64,000 nucleotides of DNA, taken from the NCBI GenBank assembly GCA_009692005.1, contig SHZZ01000003.1, positions 62,001 through 126,000 of the forward strand, given 5' to 3'. Shown piece by piece: positions 44,145 to 52,896 of the stretch (within the stretch, counting starts at the first letter, position 1; every line of letters starts with the position of its first letter). This DNA comes from Gemmataceae bacterium (GTDB lineage: Bacteria > Planctomycetota > Planctomycetia > Gemmatales > Gemmataceae). A program made the translations under genes and the position numbers. The notes under the pieces were generated by a model that was not told where the DNA came from, did not search any database, and saw only the letters and a program-made list of their open reading frames with translations.

Positions 44145-45029
44145 TCATTTTCCCAGCCAGGCGACCAAGAAAGCTCGGAACGCCAGAGAAATTTTCTTCG
44201 CCCCGGACAAGCTTACCCGGCGATCAAAGACATCGAAGTGGGATTTTTCCATGGAGTCGAGCAAGGCTTGATAGGTATTCAAAAGGGAAAGGAAAATGGC
44301 GCGGCCAGAACGGCTCAAGAAAGGCAGCAATTGCCTCCCCTTGGCATAATATTCCCGGGCCCGAGCGGTTTGAAAGCGCATCAGGTCCTCGAAGGACCGG
44401 TCACGCGAGCCAACCATGAGCTTGGCTTCGCTGTACCCGAATTGAGCCAATTCATCGAGGGGGAGATAAACTCTTCCCCGGCGGGCATCCTCGCCAAGGT
44501 CGCGCAAAATGTTGGTCAGTTGCAGTGCGATGCCCGCAGCCTCGGCAAAGGGCAAGGCCTCTTCTCCATGGAATTCCCAAATGTGGATGCAAGACAACCC
44601 CACCACCGACGCCACTTTGAAGCAATACCTATACAGGGAAGAAAAATCGTGATAGCGATGGCAATGAAGGTCCATGGCAACCCCTTCCAAGGCATCGAAG
44701 AGGTATTCATGGGGAACCTTACAAGAGCCAACCATTTCATGAAAGGCGGGATGAATGGGGTGGGAGAACTCCCCCGCCAGCGCCAAGGCCGTGGCCTTTT
44801 TCCAATCCGCAAGCTGAGCTTGCTTAACTTCGACAGGAAGATCACTGTCGGCAAGGTCGTCTGTGATCCTCAAGAAGGAGTAGAGGGCGCACATGGCCTG
44901 CCTTTTTTTTGCAGGCAGGAGGAAAAAGGACAGGAAGAAGTTACCGGCGTTTTTCTTGGCGATAGCCCGGCAAAGACGCTGGGAGTCCCGTAAGGGAACC
45001 GAAGCAGTGATCTTTCCCGGTTTATTCAT
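44145..45029 (-). CDS. hpnD: Presqualene diphosphate synthase HpnD-type
   Basis: 294 residues. Two Asp-rich motifs of the squalene/phytoene synthase family are present: RITDDLADSD near residue 55 and NILRDLGEDARRGRVYLP near 170, with SFFLLPAKKRQAMCALYSF in the N-terminal part. In the HpnC/D/E pathway this enzyme condenses two farnesyl diphosphates to presqualene diphosphate. The family also includes phytoene synthases, but the neighbouring hpnC supports squalene. It starts 12 bases after hpnC ends. HpnE, the third enzyme, is not in the window. Confidence 0.88.
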   Translation of the reverse strand: MNKPGKITASVPLRDSQRLCRAIAKKNAGNFFLSFFLLPAKKRQAMCALYSFLRITDDLADSDLPVEVKQAQLADWKKATALALAGEFSHPIHPAFHEMVGSCKVPHEYLFDALEGVAMDLHCHRYHDFSSLYRYCFKVASVVGLSCIHIWEFHGEEALPFAEAAGIALQLTNILRDLGEDARRGRVYLPLDELAQFGYSEAKLMVGSRDRSFEDLMRFQTARAREYYAKGRQLLPFLSRSGRAIFLSLLNTYQALLDSMEKSHFDVFDRRVSLSGAKKISLAFRAFLVAWLGK

Positions 45030-45041
45030 GGGAAGACATTT

Positions 45042-45971
45042 TCAGCAAAAGGAAGAAATCCAGGATGGAAAGTGGCGCCAAAACACTTTGGCAAGTATTA
45101 CGCCCTTGTCCAAATGAGACAAGCGGGGGCGAGATTCCCACACGCGGAAATTCAGCTTGCGAATTTTCTCCAGCACCGCGCGGCCTCCCTCGATGAACAA
45201 ACCCAAGTCTATCCTGCGAGCCACCGGCGCCAGGTGGATCAAGTTTTGCCCCCTTTGAAACAAAGCTTCGGCACGACCCACCAGGTCTTCCATTAACGAA
45301 GCAAAGGCGGGATTTTGTCTGCGGGCCAAAAGGTCTTCCCGGGTGTAACCCCAATAGTTGCGCAAATCGGCGGGAAGGTAAATCCGTCCGATGTCGGCAT
45401 CGCGAGCCACATCCTGCCAAAAATTCGCCAGCTGCAACCCCGTGCAAATCGCATCCGAATAGCTGTCACTGGCTCCGTCCGCGCAACCCCACAACCTGAG
45501 AACCAGCCGACCGACTGGGTTGGCCGAGTTTTGGCAATATCCCAGCAACTGCTCATAGGTTTGATATTCATGGATCAACTGATCTTGCTCAAAGGCAAAA
45601 ATCAAATTGCGAAAAGGCTGGATGGGGATTTGAAATTCCCTCACCGTGGGCCGGAGGGCGACAAAAACCGGGTGTCTGGCTTCGCCGTGAAAACACTTCT
45701 CCAGTTCCTTGCGCCACCAGCGAAGGAGTTCCAGAGCCTCGGCGGGAGAAACGGATTGATCGCCGAGGTCGTCGGCCCACCGGCAAAATGAATAAACTGC
45801 TTCAAAGTGTGGCACCAAAGGCCGGGGCATCAGGCAGGAGATTACGCTGAAGTTTTCATAATTGCCACGAGTGAAACGGGAACAAAAATTTCTCGCCTGG
45901 CCCAAGGATGGAACCAGGTGGTTCCCTTGCGGGCCATAGCGCCTCAGCCATTTTTGAAAATCCACTGGCAT
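45042..45971 (-). CDS. hpnC: Hydroxysqualene synthase HpnC-type
   Basis: 309 residues from ATG at 45971. The alternative TTG at 46019 lies inside the terminator hairpin of csrA, so it is rejected. Asp-rich motifs are RWADDLGDQ near residue 75 and NFWQDVARDADIGRIYLP near 185. Y-SFCRWADD is the conserved substrate helix. HpnC converts presqualene diphosphate to hydroxysqualene. The pair hpnC-hpnD is translated from one minus-strand message, 12 bases apart. Planctomycetes such as Gemmata use this route to supply squalene for sterols or hopanoids. Confidence 0.88.
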   Translation of the reverse strand: MPVDFQKWLRRYGPQGNHLVPSLGQARNFCSRFTRGNYENFSVISCLMPRPLVPHFEAVYSFCRWADDLGDQSVSPAEALELLRWWRKELEKCFHGEARHPVFVALRPTVREFQIPIQPFRNLIFAFEQDQLIHEYQTYEQLLGYCQNSANPVGRLVLRLWGCADGASDSYSDAICTGLQLANFWQDVARDADIGRIYLPADLRNYWGYTREDLLARRQNPAFASLMEDLVGRAEALFQRGQNLIHLAPVARRIDLGLFIEGGRAVLEKIRKLNFRVWESRPRLSHLDKGVILAKVFWRHFPSWISSFC

Positions 45972-46006
45972 GAAAAAATTGTAGCCAGCTTGGGAAATAA
46001 AGGGCC

Positions 46007-46045
46007 TTAAAAACACCAAGGGCCCTGGAAAACCAGGGCCCTTGG
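46007..46045 (-). terminator. Intrinsic terminator after csrA
   Basis: A perfect 13-bp stem (arms at 46016-46028 and 46033-46045) with AAAA loop on the plus strand; on the minus strand it is followed by TGTTTTTAA. It separates csrA from hpnC. There is also a T-run on the plus-strand side, so it may stop transcription in both directions. Confidence 0.85.
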
Positions 46046-46061
46046 AAAGATTTTTTCCGAA

Positions 46062-46262
46062 TTAGTGAGGCACTGCGGACTGATCGATGCTCAGTGGCGC
46101 TTCACCTGGCTTGGTGGGGAGTAATTCCTGACGGTAGATCGGCACATCGCGAGGAGCTTCAATTCCCAGTCGGATTTTACCCCGGTCGATATCCACCACC
46201 GTGATACAAATATTCTCCCCTATGAATATTTTCTCGCCTAGTTTTCTGCTGAGGACCAGCAT
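46062..46262 (-). CDS. csrA: Carbon storage regulator CsrA
   Basis: 66 residues from ATG at 46262, with GGAGG upstream; an in-frame start six residues upstream is not used because the family begins MLVLSRKLGEKI. The protein MLVLSRKLGEKIFIGENICITVVDI-type start and the RNA-binding GIEAPRDVPIYRQEL segment are intact. CsrA dimers bind GGA motifs in mRNA leaders. A strong terminator closes it. It is a single gene on the minus strand, upstream of hpnC. Confidence 0.95.
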   Translation of the reverse strand: MLVLSRKLGEKIFIGENICITVVDIDRGKIRLGIEAPRDVPIYRQELLPTKPGEAPLSIDQSAVPH

Positions 46263-46865
46263 CTCACAACCCTCCTGCATGCAAACTCAAAGTTGTTTAG
46301 CTTTTTTGATTCTACGCCATAAACGCAAATTCCCGTGGGAGAAGAAGGGGTAAAACACTGTCCGCGCCCTGCCGTGGCCATGATTAGGCGGCATAAATGG
46401 AATAACCGGAACTAAATGGTAGGGTTTAAAAAAGGAAATCTGAAGAGGAAAGGGAACTGTTTGGGGAAAAAAACCTAGTTGCCCCAGGGCCCAACGACAT
46501 GAATATTCCGATCACAATCGCAACCAGGGGGTGGCGCCTTGATTATGGAAAGTAGCTGAAAAATGCCCTTTGGTTGATTACTTTCGGCTTAATGGGCCGG
46601 TTCTTTCAGCCCAGCCCGAAGGGATGGTGATAGGGCCCCAAACTGTCCTTGTCATGGAGAGGAGTTCAGGAAGAACCATTCATTAATTACGATTCTGGTG
46701 AGAATGTCTGACCGGCCACCGATTGCCAACCAAATCTCCAGGCAGAGCCAACATTCCCAAATCGTTCACGAATTTTTCCCTCCAGGCAGTTAGTTTCCTT
46801 GGCAGACTATGCCGAATATGTTAAATAATTAATTATGGATACAGCAAACCTACCCAGGACCACGC
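46263..46865. other. Long gene-free stretch between csrA and the DUF1501 gene
   Basis: About 600 bases, AT-richer than the genes. It must contain the csrA promoter (leftward) and that of the DUF1501 gene (rightward). No ORF of note and no RNA gene could be recognised; a small RNA cannot be excluded. Confidence 0.5.
46799..46826 (+). promoter_or_regulatory. Candidate promoter for the DUF1501 gene
   Basis: TTGGCA (5 of 6) and TTAAAT (4 of 6) with a 16-base spacer, 39 bases before the start, in an AT-rich run. Confidence 0.35.
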
Positions 46866-48314
46866 ATGGGCGCTTTTCCCGCTAATTTGATTCACCCAAA
46901 ATGCAATCGTAGGCAGGCGATTCAGGCAGGCGCCGTTGGCCTGGTGGGAATGGGAATGAACCATTTGAGTTCCCTACGCGCCGCTCCCATGGGAAAATCC
47001 AAAGTACGGGCTAAATCCGTGGTTTACATTTTCCTGTCGGGCGGCCTTTCCCAAATCGACAGTTTTGACCCTAAGCCCGACGCCCCGGAAATGATCCGCG
47101 GCGAATTCAAACCCATTCAAACCAAAACACCAGGCCTTTATGTCTGCGAACATTTGCCACTCTTGGCGGCTCGCAGCAATAAATGGTCCCTGCTGCGATC
47201 CTTGACCCACCCAAGCAACGATCATTCTGCCGGGCACCAGATCATGCTCAGCGGGCGGGCCGACCTTCCGCCGGGCTTTGATCGCAACAAACCCAAAAAC
47301 AGCGATTGGCCAGCCATAGTATCCGTTGCTGGGTACCATTGCCCTTCGAGAAACAACCTGCCTCCCGCAGTCGTTTTACCTGATCGGAATGTGCACAACA
47401 GCGGCAGGGTAATTCCTGGGCAGTTCGGCGGGCAAATGGGCAGCCGTTACGACCCCTGGTTCATTGAAGCTGCCTCCTTCGACCCACGCGGGTATGGCGC
47501 CTTTCCTGAATTTGATTTTGACCACCAAGAACGGCCGCACACCGGGAAGCCAAGGGCTTTCCAGATACCCAACTTAACCATCCCCGATTTCCTGCTCAAC
47601 GGCAGGATGGAAAACCGGGTTCAGTTGATGAAGGCCCTGGAAGGCCAGTTGAAAAACCAAGAATCCAACGCCAGCTTTCAGCAATTTGACCGCTACCACC
47701 AAGGCGCCTTGTCGCTTTTGGCCGACCAAAAAGTCCGCCGTTGTTTCGACCTCTCCCGTGAACCAGCCAGAAAACTGGAACGCTACGGGCAGAACGCTTT
47801 TGGCTGGTCCCTATTGATGGCCCGAAACCTTGTTGAAACAGGTGTTTCCCTGGTCCAAGTCAACCTGGGAAACAATGAAACCTGGGACACGCATGGCAAC
47901 GCCTTTCCCCATTTGAAGGAAAAACTTTTCCCTCCAACGGATAAGTCTCTGTCGGCGTTTCTCGACGACATGGAAGAATCCGGGCTGTTAAACCAAACTC
48001 TGATCGTCATGGCTGGGGAATTCGGTCGCACTCCCAAAATCAGTTCCTTGCCCAATGACTATAAACTTCCCGGGCGCGATCACTGGGGCGCGGTGCAAAG
48101 CGTTTTCTTCGCTGGTGGCGGCATCCCTGGAGGTTTGGTGGTTGGCAGTTCCGACAAAACCGGAGGCTACCCCGCCACGGAACCACATACTCCCGAGAAT
48201 TTCGCCGCTACTATTTACAACGCCCTCGGCATCCCCAACGAAGCGGTCTGGTTCGATTCCACCCAGCGACCTTCCAATATCTACCACGGCACGCCTATCC
48301 CGGCCTTTTCCTGA
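46866..48314 (+). CDS. DUF1501 secreted protein (sulfatase/phosphatase-fold)
   Basis: 482 residues. The N-terminus has a twin-arginine-type signal (NRRQAIQAGAVGLVGMGMN), then the DUF1501 pattern: VVYIFLSGGLSQIDSFDPKP (metal-binding region, D), PEMIRGEFKPIQT, HSAGHQIMLSGR, WDTHGNAF near residue 340, MAGEFGRTPKI near 380, and GRDHWG near 400. DUF1501 belongs to the alkaline-phosphatase superfamily and in planctomycetes is usually encoded next to a DUF1549/1553 protein; here that partner is 26 kb away. The function is unknown, periplasmic. A gamma-glutamyltransferase follows. Confidence 0.9.
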   Translation: MGAFPANLIHPKCNRRQAIQAGAVGLVGMGMNHLSSLRAAPMGKSKVRAKSVVYIFLSGGLSQIDSFDPKPDAPEMIRGEFKPIQTKTPGLYVCEHLPLLAARSNKWSLLRSLTHPSNDHSAGHQIMLSGRADLPPGFDRNKPKNSDWPAIVSVAGYHCPSRNNLPPAVVLPDRNVHNSGRVIPGQFGGQMGSRYDPWFIEAASFDPRGYGAFPEFDFDHQERPHTGKPRAFQIPNLTIPDFLLNGRMENRVQLMKALEGQLKNQESNASFQQFDRYHQGALSLLADQKVRRCFDLSREPARKLERYGQNAFGWSLLMARNLVETGVSLVQVNLGNNETWDTHGNAFPHLKEKLFPPTDKSLSAFLDDMEESGLLNQTLIVMAGEFGRTPKISSLPNDYKLPGRDHWGAVQSVFFAGGGIPGGLVVGSSDKTGGYPATEPHTPENFAATIYNALGIPNEAVWFDSTQRPSNIYHGTPIPAFS

Positions 48315-48416
48315 TCTCATCGCAAACACTCCACAAGAAGAGAAATTTCATTCACCATCTCCCCTGGGGTGGATAAGATGGAAAAAAGCATTGGCCATTC
48401 AAATAAGGAAATAAAC

Positions 48417-50096
48417 ATGCCAAGAGCACGAGGTTTATTGATCCTCACGGGATTACTGATTCTTGTTTCACCCGTTCCTTCCCGCGCTGAGGTGAACAGC
48501 TTTTCCAAGGGGCTAGTGGTTTCGGTATCGGAAAAAGCATCCCAGGCAGGGTTGGAAATTCTCAAGCAGGGTGGCAATGCTGTTGACGCTGCCATTGCCA
48601 CTGCCTTTGCACTGGCGGTAACTCACCCGGCAGCGGGAAACATCGGCGGCGGCGGGTTTATGGTGGTGCATCCAGGCGGGGCAAACTTACCAACGGTTTT
48701 TGAATACCGCGAGGCCGCGCCCTTGAAAGCCCACCGTACCGTCTATTCACCGGACGATGGCATGTATTCCCACAAAGTTCCCGGCGTGCCAGGAACCGTC
48801 CGCGGCATGGGTCTTGCCCACCAGCGCTTTGGCACTCTGCCCTGGAAGGATTTGCTTCAGCCAGCAATCCGCCTGGCCGGCCAAGGTTTTCCTGTTAGCA
48901 AAGAATTGGCCTCGTCGTTGAATGGTTTGCTAGCCACCTCGAAAGATTTCCTGGAATTGCAAAAGGTGTTTGCCCCGCCCAATAGGAATGGCAAGTGGAA
49001 GGCGGGCGATCTCCTAAGGCAAAACGACCTGGCTCGCACCTTGGAGAGAATCGCCCAACATGGGCCGGAGGAATTTTATACGGGGGAAACCGCGCGCCTG
49101 ATCGAGCAGGAGATGATCCGCGGCAAAGGGCTGATTTCCCGGGAAGACCTGGCCAATTACCAGGCCCATGAAAGGAAGCCCATTGCCATTCCTTACCGCG
49201 GCCATGTTGTTTACGCGCCGCCTTTACCCAGTTCCGGCGGCCATACCCTGGGTCTGATGCTCAACATCCTGGATGGAGCGGATTTGAAAAAACATGGACG
49301 CTGGTCGCATCAAACCAAGCACCTGCTTCTGGAAACCATGCGCCGCGCCTTTCTGGAACGGGCCAGGCACCTCGGCGACCAGGGTTTCACCGATATCCCC
49401 CATTTCCTGCTGGAAAAAACTTTTGCCAAAAGCCTGCACGCTAGCATCGACGACGACAAGGCTACTCCCAGCAAATCTCTCGCCCCGGAGATTCCCATTT
49501 CCCCAGAAAGTGACAATACCACGCACTTCTCTGTTGCCGACGCCAAGGGCATGGCCGTGAGCAACACCTACACCCTTGAGCGGAGTTACGGGAGCAAGGT
49601 CGTGGTGACAGGCGCGGGGTTCTTGCTCAACAATGAAATGCTCGATTTCAACTGGTTTCCCGGAACGACCACCAATTCTGGAAGGATCGGCAGCGAAGCC
49701 AACACTATTGCGCCAAGAAAAAAAATGCTTAGTTCCATGACTCCCGTGATCGTGACAAAAAACGGCCAGGCCTTTTTAGTCACCGGCAGCCCAGGCGGCA
49801 GGACCATCATCAACACCGTTTTGCAGGTCGTAATCAATGTGATAGATTTCGACATGACAATTCAACAAGCGGTCGATTCGCCCCGGTTGCATCATCAATG
49901 GCTGCCGGATAAATCCAAATTTGAAGACATGAAGGGAAAGGCCTACCAGGAATCGCTGAAGAAACTCCAGAGCATGGGGCACGAAATGTCCGGCGGGCCG
50001 CAGGGTGACGCCCATTCCATTCTGATCGACCCTTCAACGCGAAAATTAATCCCGGGCTTAGACCAGCGAATTGAAGGCGGCCTGGCAGGATACTGA
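48417..50096 (+). CDS. ggt: Gamma-glutamyltransferase
   Basis: 559 residues from ATG at 48417, with AAGGA seven bases upstream. A signal peptide (residues 1-24) exports it. The family autoprocesses between two subunits at a Thr; here NTTHFSVADAKGMAVS near residue 365 holds that Thr. GGNAVDAAIATAFALAVTHPAAGNIGGGGFM near residue 50 is the other hallmark, and MTPVIV and GSPGGRTIINTVLQV near 445 and 460 complete the site. It cleaves gamma-glutamyl bonds such as in glutathione. A separation of 102 bases from the DUF1501 gene leaves room for its own promoter. Confidence 0.93.
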   Translation: MPRARGLLILTGLLILVSPVPSRAEVNSFSKGLVVSVSEKASQAGLEILKQGGNAVDAAIATAFALAVTHPAAGNIGGGGFMVVHPGGANLPTVFEYREAAPLKAHRTVYSPDDGMYSHKVPGVPGTVRGMGLAHQRFGTLPWKDLLQPAIRLAGQGFPVSKELASSLNGLLATSKDFLELQKVFAPPNRNGKWKAGDLLRQNDLARTLERIAQHGPEEFYTGETARLIEQEMIRGKGLISREDLANYQAHERKPIAIPYRGHVVYAPPLPSSGGHTLGLMLNILDGADLKKHGRWSHQTKHLLLETMRRAFLERARHLGDQGFTDIPHFLLEKTFAKSLHASIDDDKATPSKSLAPEIPISPESDNTTHFSVADAKGMAVSNTYTLERSYGSKVVVTGAGFLLNNEMLDFNWFPGTTTNSGRIGSEANTIAPRKKMLSSMTPVIVTKNGQAFLVTGSPGGRTIINTVLQVVINVIDFDMTIQQAVDSPRLHHQWLPDKSKFEDMKGKAYQESLKKLQSMGHEMSGGPQGDAHSILIDPSTRKLIPGLDQRIEGGLAGY

Positions 50097-50116
50097 AAGC
50101 CCTTGTGGAAGAGTTC

Positions 50117-51121
50117 ATGGAAACCCGCAAAATGATGCGCGTCACTTATTGGGGAACCACCGGAAGTATACCGACGCCGCTGTCGCCCCAGGAAGCCAAA
50201 GCCAAAGTCGTGGAATGCCTGCGGCTGGTTTTGGCCCAGCCAAAGCCTTCGCCTTTGGAATCGGCCAATAACATTCAAAGCCTGGTGGAACGCCGTACGC
50301 CCTTTTTCACCCACTCCACCTTTGGAGGGAACACCACCTGCGTGGAAGTGGAAACCGCGGATGTCTTGGCGATCCTGGACGCCGGGACTGGCGCCCGTGT
50401 GCTAGGCTTGGACATGGAAAAACGCCAGGCCGCCGACAACGGCAAAGGAATCGTAGGGCATATTTTTTTAAGCCATATGCATTTCGACCACCTGACCGGG
50501 CTGCCCTTCTGCCAACCCTTATACAACCCGGCCAATCATTTCACGGTGTGGGGCCACCCGGACCTCCTGGACATTTTTCAGCAATTCCTGAAACAAAAAG
50601 CCAAATGGGCCAGGGCAATTTTCCCACCCGTTCTGGAAAAGCTTCAAGGGATAAAAGAAATCAAACCCATAAGCCCTGGAGACAAAATCAAGCTGGGAAA
50701 AACCACGGTCCGCGCCATTTCCTTGAACCACCTGGGGGGATCGCAAGGGTACCGTTTCGATGCCCAGGGAAAGTCATTCGTCTTTGCCACGGACCATGAA
50801 ATGATTAATGGGCCTGACAAAAAACTGGCGCGCTTTGCCCAAGATGCTGATTTGCTTTACCTCGATGCCCAATATTCGCTGAGTGAATACGAAGGAAGCA
50901 TAAGTAGCCAAAGGCCCGGAAAAAAGGGTTGGGGCCACTCGCCAATGGAATGGGCTTTAGAAACCGCCCTGATGGCGCGGGCCAAGGAACTGCACCTGGG
51001 GCATAGGGAACCAGATCGGTTGGATACCGATTTAGCTCAGATCGAAAAAAGGCTGGCCGGCATGGGAGGAACGAAAGTCCGGGTGGCAATTCCCTGGGAA
51101 GGGATGGAAGTCAAGATCTAG
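50117..51121 (+). CDS. MBL-fold phosphodiesterase-like hydrolase
   Basis: 334 residues from ATG at 50117; a GTG at 50105 and ATGs at 50132/50135 are alternatives. The phosphoribosyl cyclic phosphodiesterase-like layout is clear: WGTTGSIPTP, THSTFGGNTTCVEVE near residue 66, LDAGTGARVLG, LSHMHFDHLTGLPF near 120 (metal ligands), FATDHEM near 225, and the C-terminal LHLGHREPDR His. This family includes PhnP-type and Atsa-type phosphodiesterases. The actual substrate is unknown. It follows ggt by 20 bases and may share its transcript. Confidence 0.82.
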   Translation: METRKMMRVTYWGTTGSIPTPLSPQEAKAKVVECLRLVLAQPKPSPLESANNIQSLVERRTPFFTHSTFGGNTTCVEVETADVLAILDAGTGARVLGLDMEKRQAADNGKGIVGHIFLSHMHFDHLTGLPFCQPLYNPANHFTVWGHPDLLDIFQQFLKQKAKWARAIFPPVLEKLQGIKEIKPISPGDKIKLGKTTVRAISLNHLGGSQGYRFDAQGKSFVFATDHEMINGPDKKLARFAQDADLLYLDAQYSLSEYEGSISSQRPGKKGWGHSPMEWALETALMARAKELHLGHREPDRLDTDLAQIEKRLAGMGGTKVRVAIPWEGMEVKI

Positions 51122-51320
51122 ATCTAGAACCGCCCATCCGTTTCATTTACTTTGCTCTTTGCATATTTAACTTCCTAACCGTTCCACATTCCCGTACTTT
51201 GCAAATGGCCTTGCCCACTTCCTCGGAATTTTGGTTAACTCTCTTTTCAATGTAAATCCTGGGGATGAAATTCCCTCTTGAGCCCAGTTCCGGCAAGGGA
51301 ATACCGGAACAAAGGAACGG

Positions 51321-52583
51321 ATGCCATATCCCATGACGCCATTGGCTCACCTCACCCAGACCCTGCAACAAAATGGACTGGTCAAGTTCCTGGCGCACTT
51401 CGTCAAGGAATATCCGGAATGCCACCTGAAAGACCTGACCATGGAAACCATGGGTCCTGGCAGGCAGGTGCAAATTCACGGGAAGACGCTAATCAATTTT
51501 GGCAGTGATAGTTTTTTGGGCCTGGACCAGGACCCGCGGGTGCAAGAAGCCTTGCACGAAGGGATTCGCAAATGGGGAACGCATAATGGAACCTCACGCG
51601 CCTTCGCCTCCGTGGAGGCTAATATCCGGGCCGAGGAAAAGTTGGCTTCCTGGCTGGGAACCGAAGCGGTCTTAATTTACCCCTCGGTAACGCTGGCGAA
51701 CTTGGGCGCGATCCCCGGGCTGGTGGGAAAACCCGATTTGCTCGTGGTGGATCAGCACGCGCACAATTCCATTCAGGAAGGAGCGCGAATCGCCAAGGCC
51801 AACGGGACGCGAGTTTTGTTTTTCGAGAATTGCGACCCTATGGGGTTGTCGAAGACGCTGGAGCAGGCTGGAAAATACCGCCTGGCAGTGGTTGCCATCG
51901 ATGGGGTTTACAGCATGTCCGGCGTGATTCCTCCCTTGAAGGAAATCAACCAGGTCTGTTTGAACCGCAACGCGGTTCTTTATGTGGACGACGCGCATGC
52001 CACCGCCGTGCTGGGAACTCAAGGTCGGGGCACCGTGTTGGATGCGGTGGGAAATTACGACAATACTCTGGTGGTCGGCTCATTATCAAAGGGGTTTTCC
52101 TGCCTGGGTGGCTTCGTCGGTTGCACGGGGGAAATGAAAACTCTTTTGAAAATGCGGTCCAACACTTACATTTTTGGCGGCCCGGTGGGGCCGCCTTACC
52201 TGGAAGCGATTTGCGCCGTCTGTGATATTCTCACTTCGGGCGAATATCTTCTCATCTTGGAAAATCTTCGCAGGAACCAGCGAGAATTAGTTTACGGGTT
52301 AAAAAACCTGGGCTTAAATGTCCTGGGGGGGGAAACCCCCATCGTTTCCATTGTTTCAGGCGACGAGACGAACACCCTGAAGGCGGGAAAAATGCTTTTT
52401 GACCAGGGCTATTATGTTCAATCGGTGATTTTCCCCGCCGTGCCTTATCACAGTGGCGTGCTGCGAGTTCAGGTCAACGCCAATCACGAATTGGCTGCGG
52501 TACAAGGCCTGGTGCAGGCATTTGCCAAGGTCACGCGGGACATCCCCTTTCCCGACCTGGAACCGGCCCGCCAGGCGATATAA
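51321..52583 (+). CDS. Alpha-oxoamine synthase (KBL/AONS/SPT-type PLP enzyme)
   Basis: 420 residues; AAAGGAA precedes the ATG. Conserved elements: NFGSDSFLGLDQDPRV near residue 55, GTHNGTSRAFASVEAN near 90, DQHAHNSIQEGARIA near 147, VDDAHATAVLG near 220 (PLP Asp and His), and the Schiff-base Lys in VGSLSKGFSCLGGF near 255. The family joins an amino acid to an acyl thioester with loss of CO2 (biotin, heme, sphingolipid or threonine breakdown). An acyl carrier protein gene lies 15 bases away on the opposite strand, which hints that the acyl donor could be ACP-bound, as in some biotin-like or sphingolipid-like pathways. Confidence 0.88.
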   Translation: MPYPMTPLAHLTQTLQQNGLVKFLAHFVKEYPECHLKDLTMETMGPGRQVQIHGKTLINFGSDSFLGLDQDPRVQEALHEGIRKWGTHNGTSRAFASVEANIRAEEKLASWLGTEAVLIYPSVTLANLGAIPGLVGKPDLLVVDQHAHNSIQEGARIAKANGTRVLFFENCDPMGLSKTLEQAGKYRLAVVAIDGVYSMSGVIPPLKEINQVCLNRNAVLYVDDAHATAVLGTQGRGTVLDAVGNYDNTLVVGSLSKGFSCLGGFVGCTGEMKTLLKMRSNTYIFGGPVGPPYLEAICAVCDILTSGEYLLILENLRRNQRELVYGLKNLGLNVLGGETPIVSIVSGDETNTLKAGKMLFDQGYYVQSVIFPAVPYHSGVLRVQVNANHELAAVQGLVQAFAKVTRDIPFPDLEPARQAI

Positions 52584-52598
52584 ACCCAGCCACACCTT

Positions 52599-52862
52599 TC
52601 AGGCCGCCTCCGACCTTTTTTTTGGCAACTTACTTTCCAGCAAGTCCAGCAGGCTGCCCACGGTTAAAAGCGAACCCAGCTCTCCCTGGGATAGATGGAT
52701 TTTGAATTGCCTTTCCACCTGAGAAATGACGCTGACAAAATCCACGGAATCGAGCCCCAAATCGCCGCGCAAGTTGGCCGAGTCATTCAATCCCGCGGGC
52801 TGGACTCCCAGTTCGTTTTCCATGATTGTTGCCAGGGCGCAGCGAATAGAATCTCGGTTCAT
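52599..52862 (-). CDS. Acyl carrier protein
   Basis: 87 residues. The 4'-phosphopantetheine attachment Ser is in LGLDSVDFVSVIS near residue 38, within the helix order typical of ACPs; the last 20 residues form a basic tail (LLESKLPKKRSEAA). It differs from a primary-metabolism AcpP (which reads DSLD), so it is likely a dedicated carrier. It lies 15 bases from the convergent alpha-oxoamine synthase and 34 bases downstream of a secreted-protein gene on its own strand. Confidence 0.88.
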   Translation of the reverse strand: MNRDSIRCALATIMENELGVQPAGLNDSANLRGDLGLDSVDFVSVISQVERQFKIHLSQGELGSLLTVGSLLDLLESKLPKKRSEAA

Positions 52863-52896
52863 TATGTCTCCAAAAACACTCTCTGTTGATTGAACA

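Noticed and set aside
43761-44993. 410-residue plus-strand reading frame
   Set aside because: It is antisense to the FAH-family and hpnD genes, has no family features, and its length follows from the codon bias of the real genes.
45972-46019. TTG start for hpnC at 46019
   Set aside because: It lies within the right arm of the csrA terminator hairpin and lacks a ribosome site.
51113-51128. Short AGATCTAGATCTAGA tandem/palindrome
   Set aside because: It is a short low-complexity string containing the stop codon of the MBL gene, with no sign of function.
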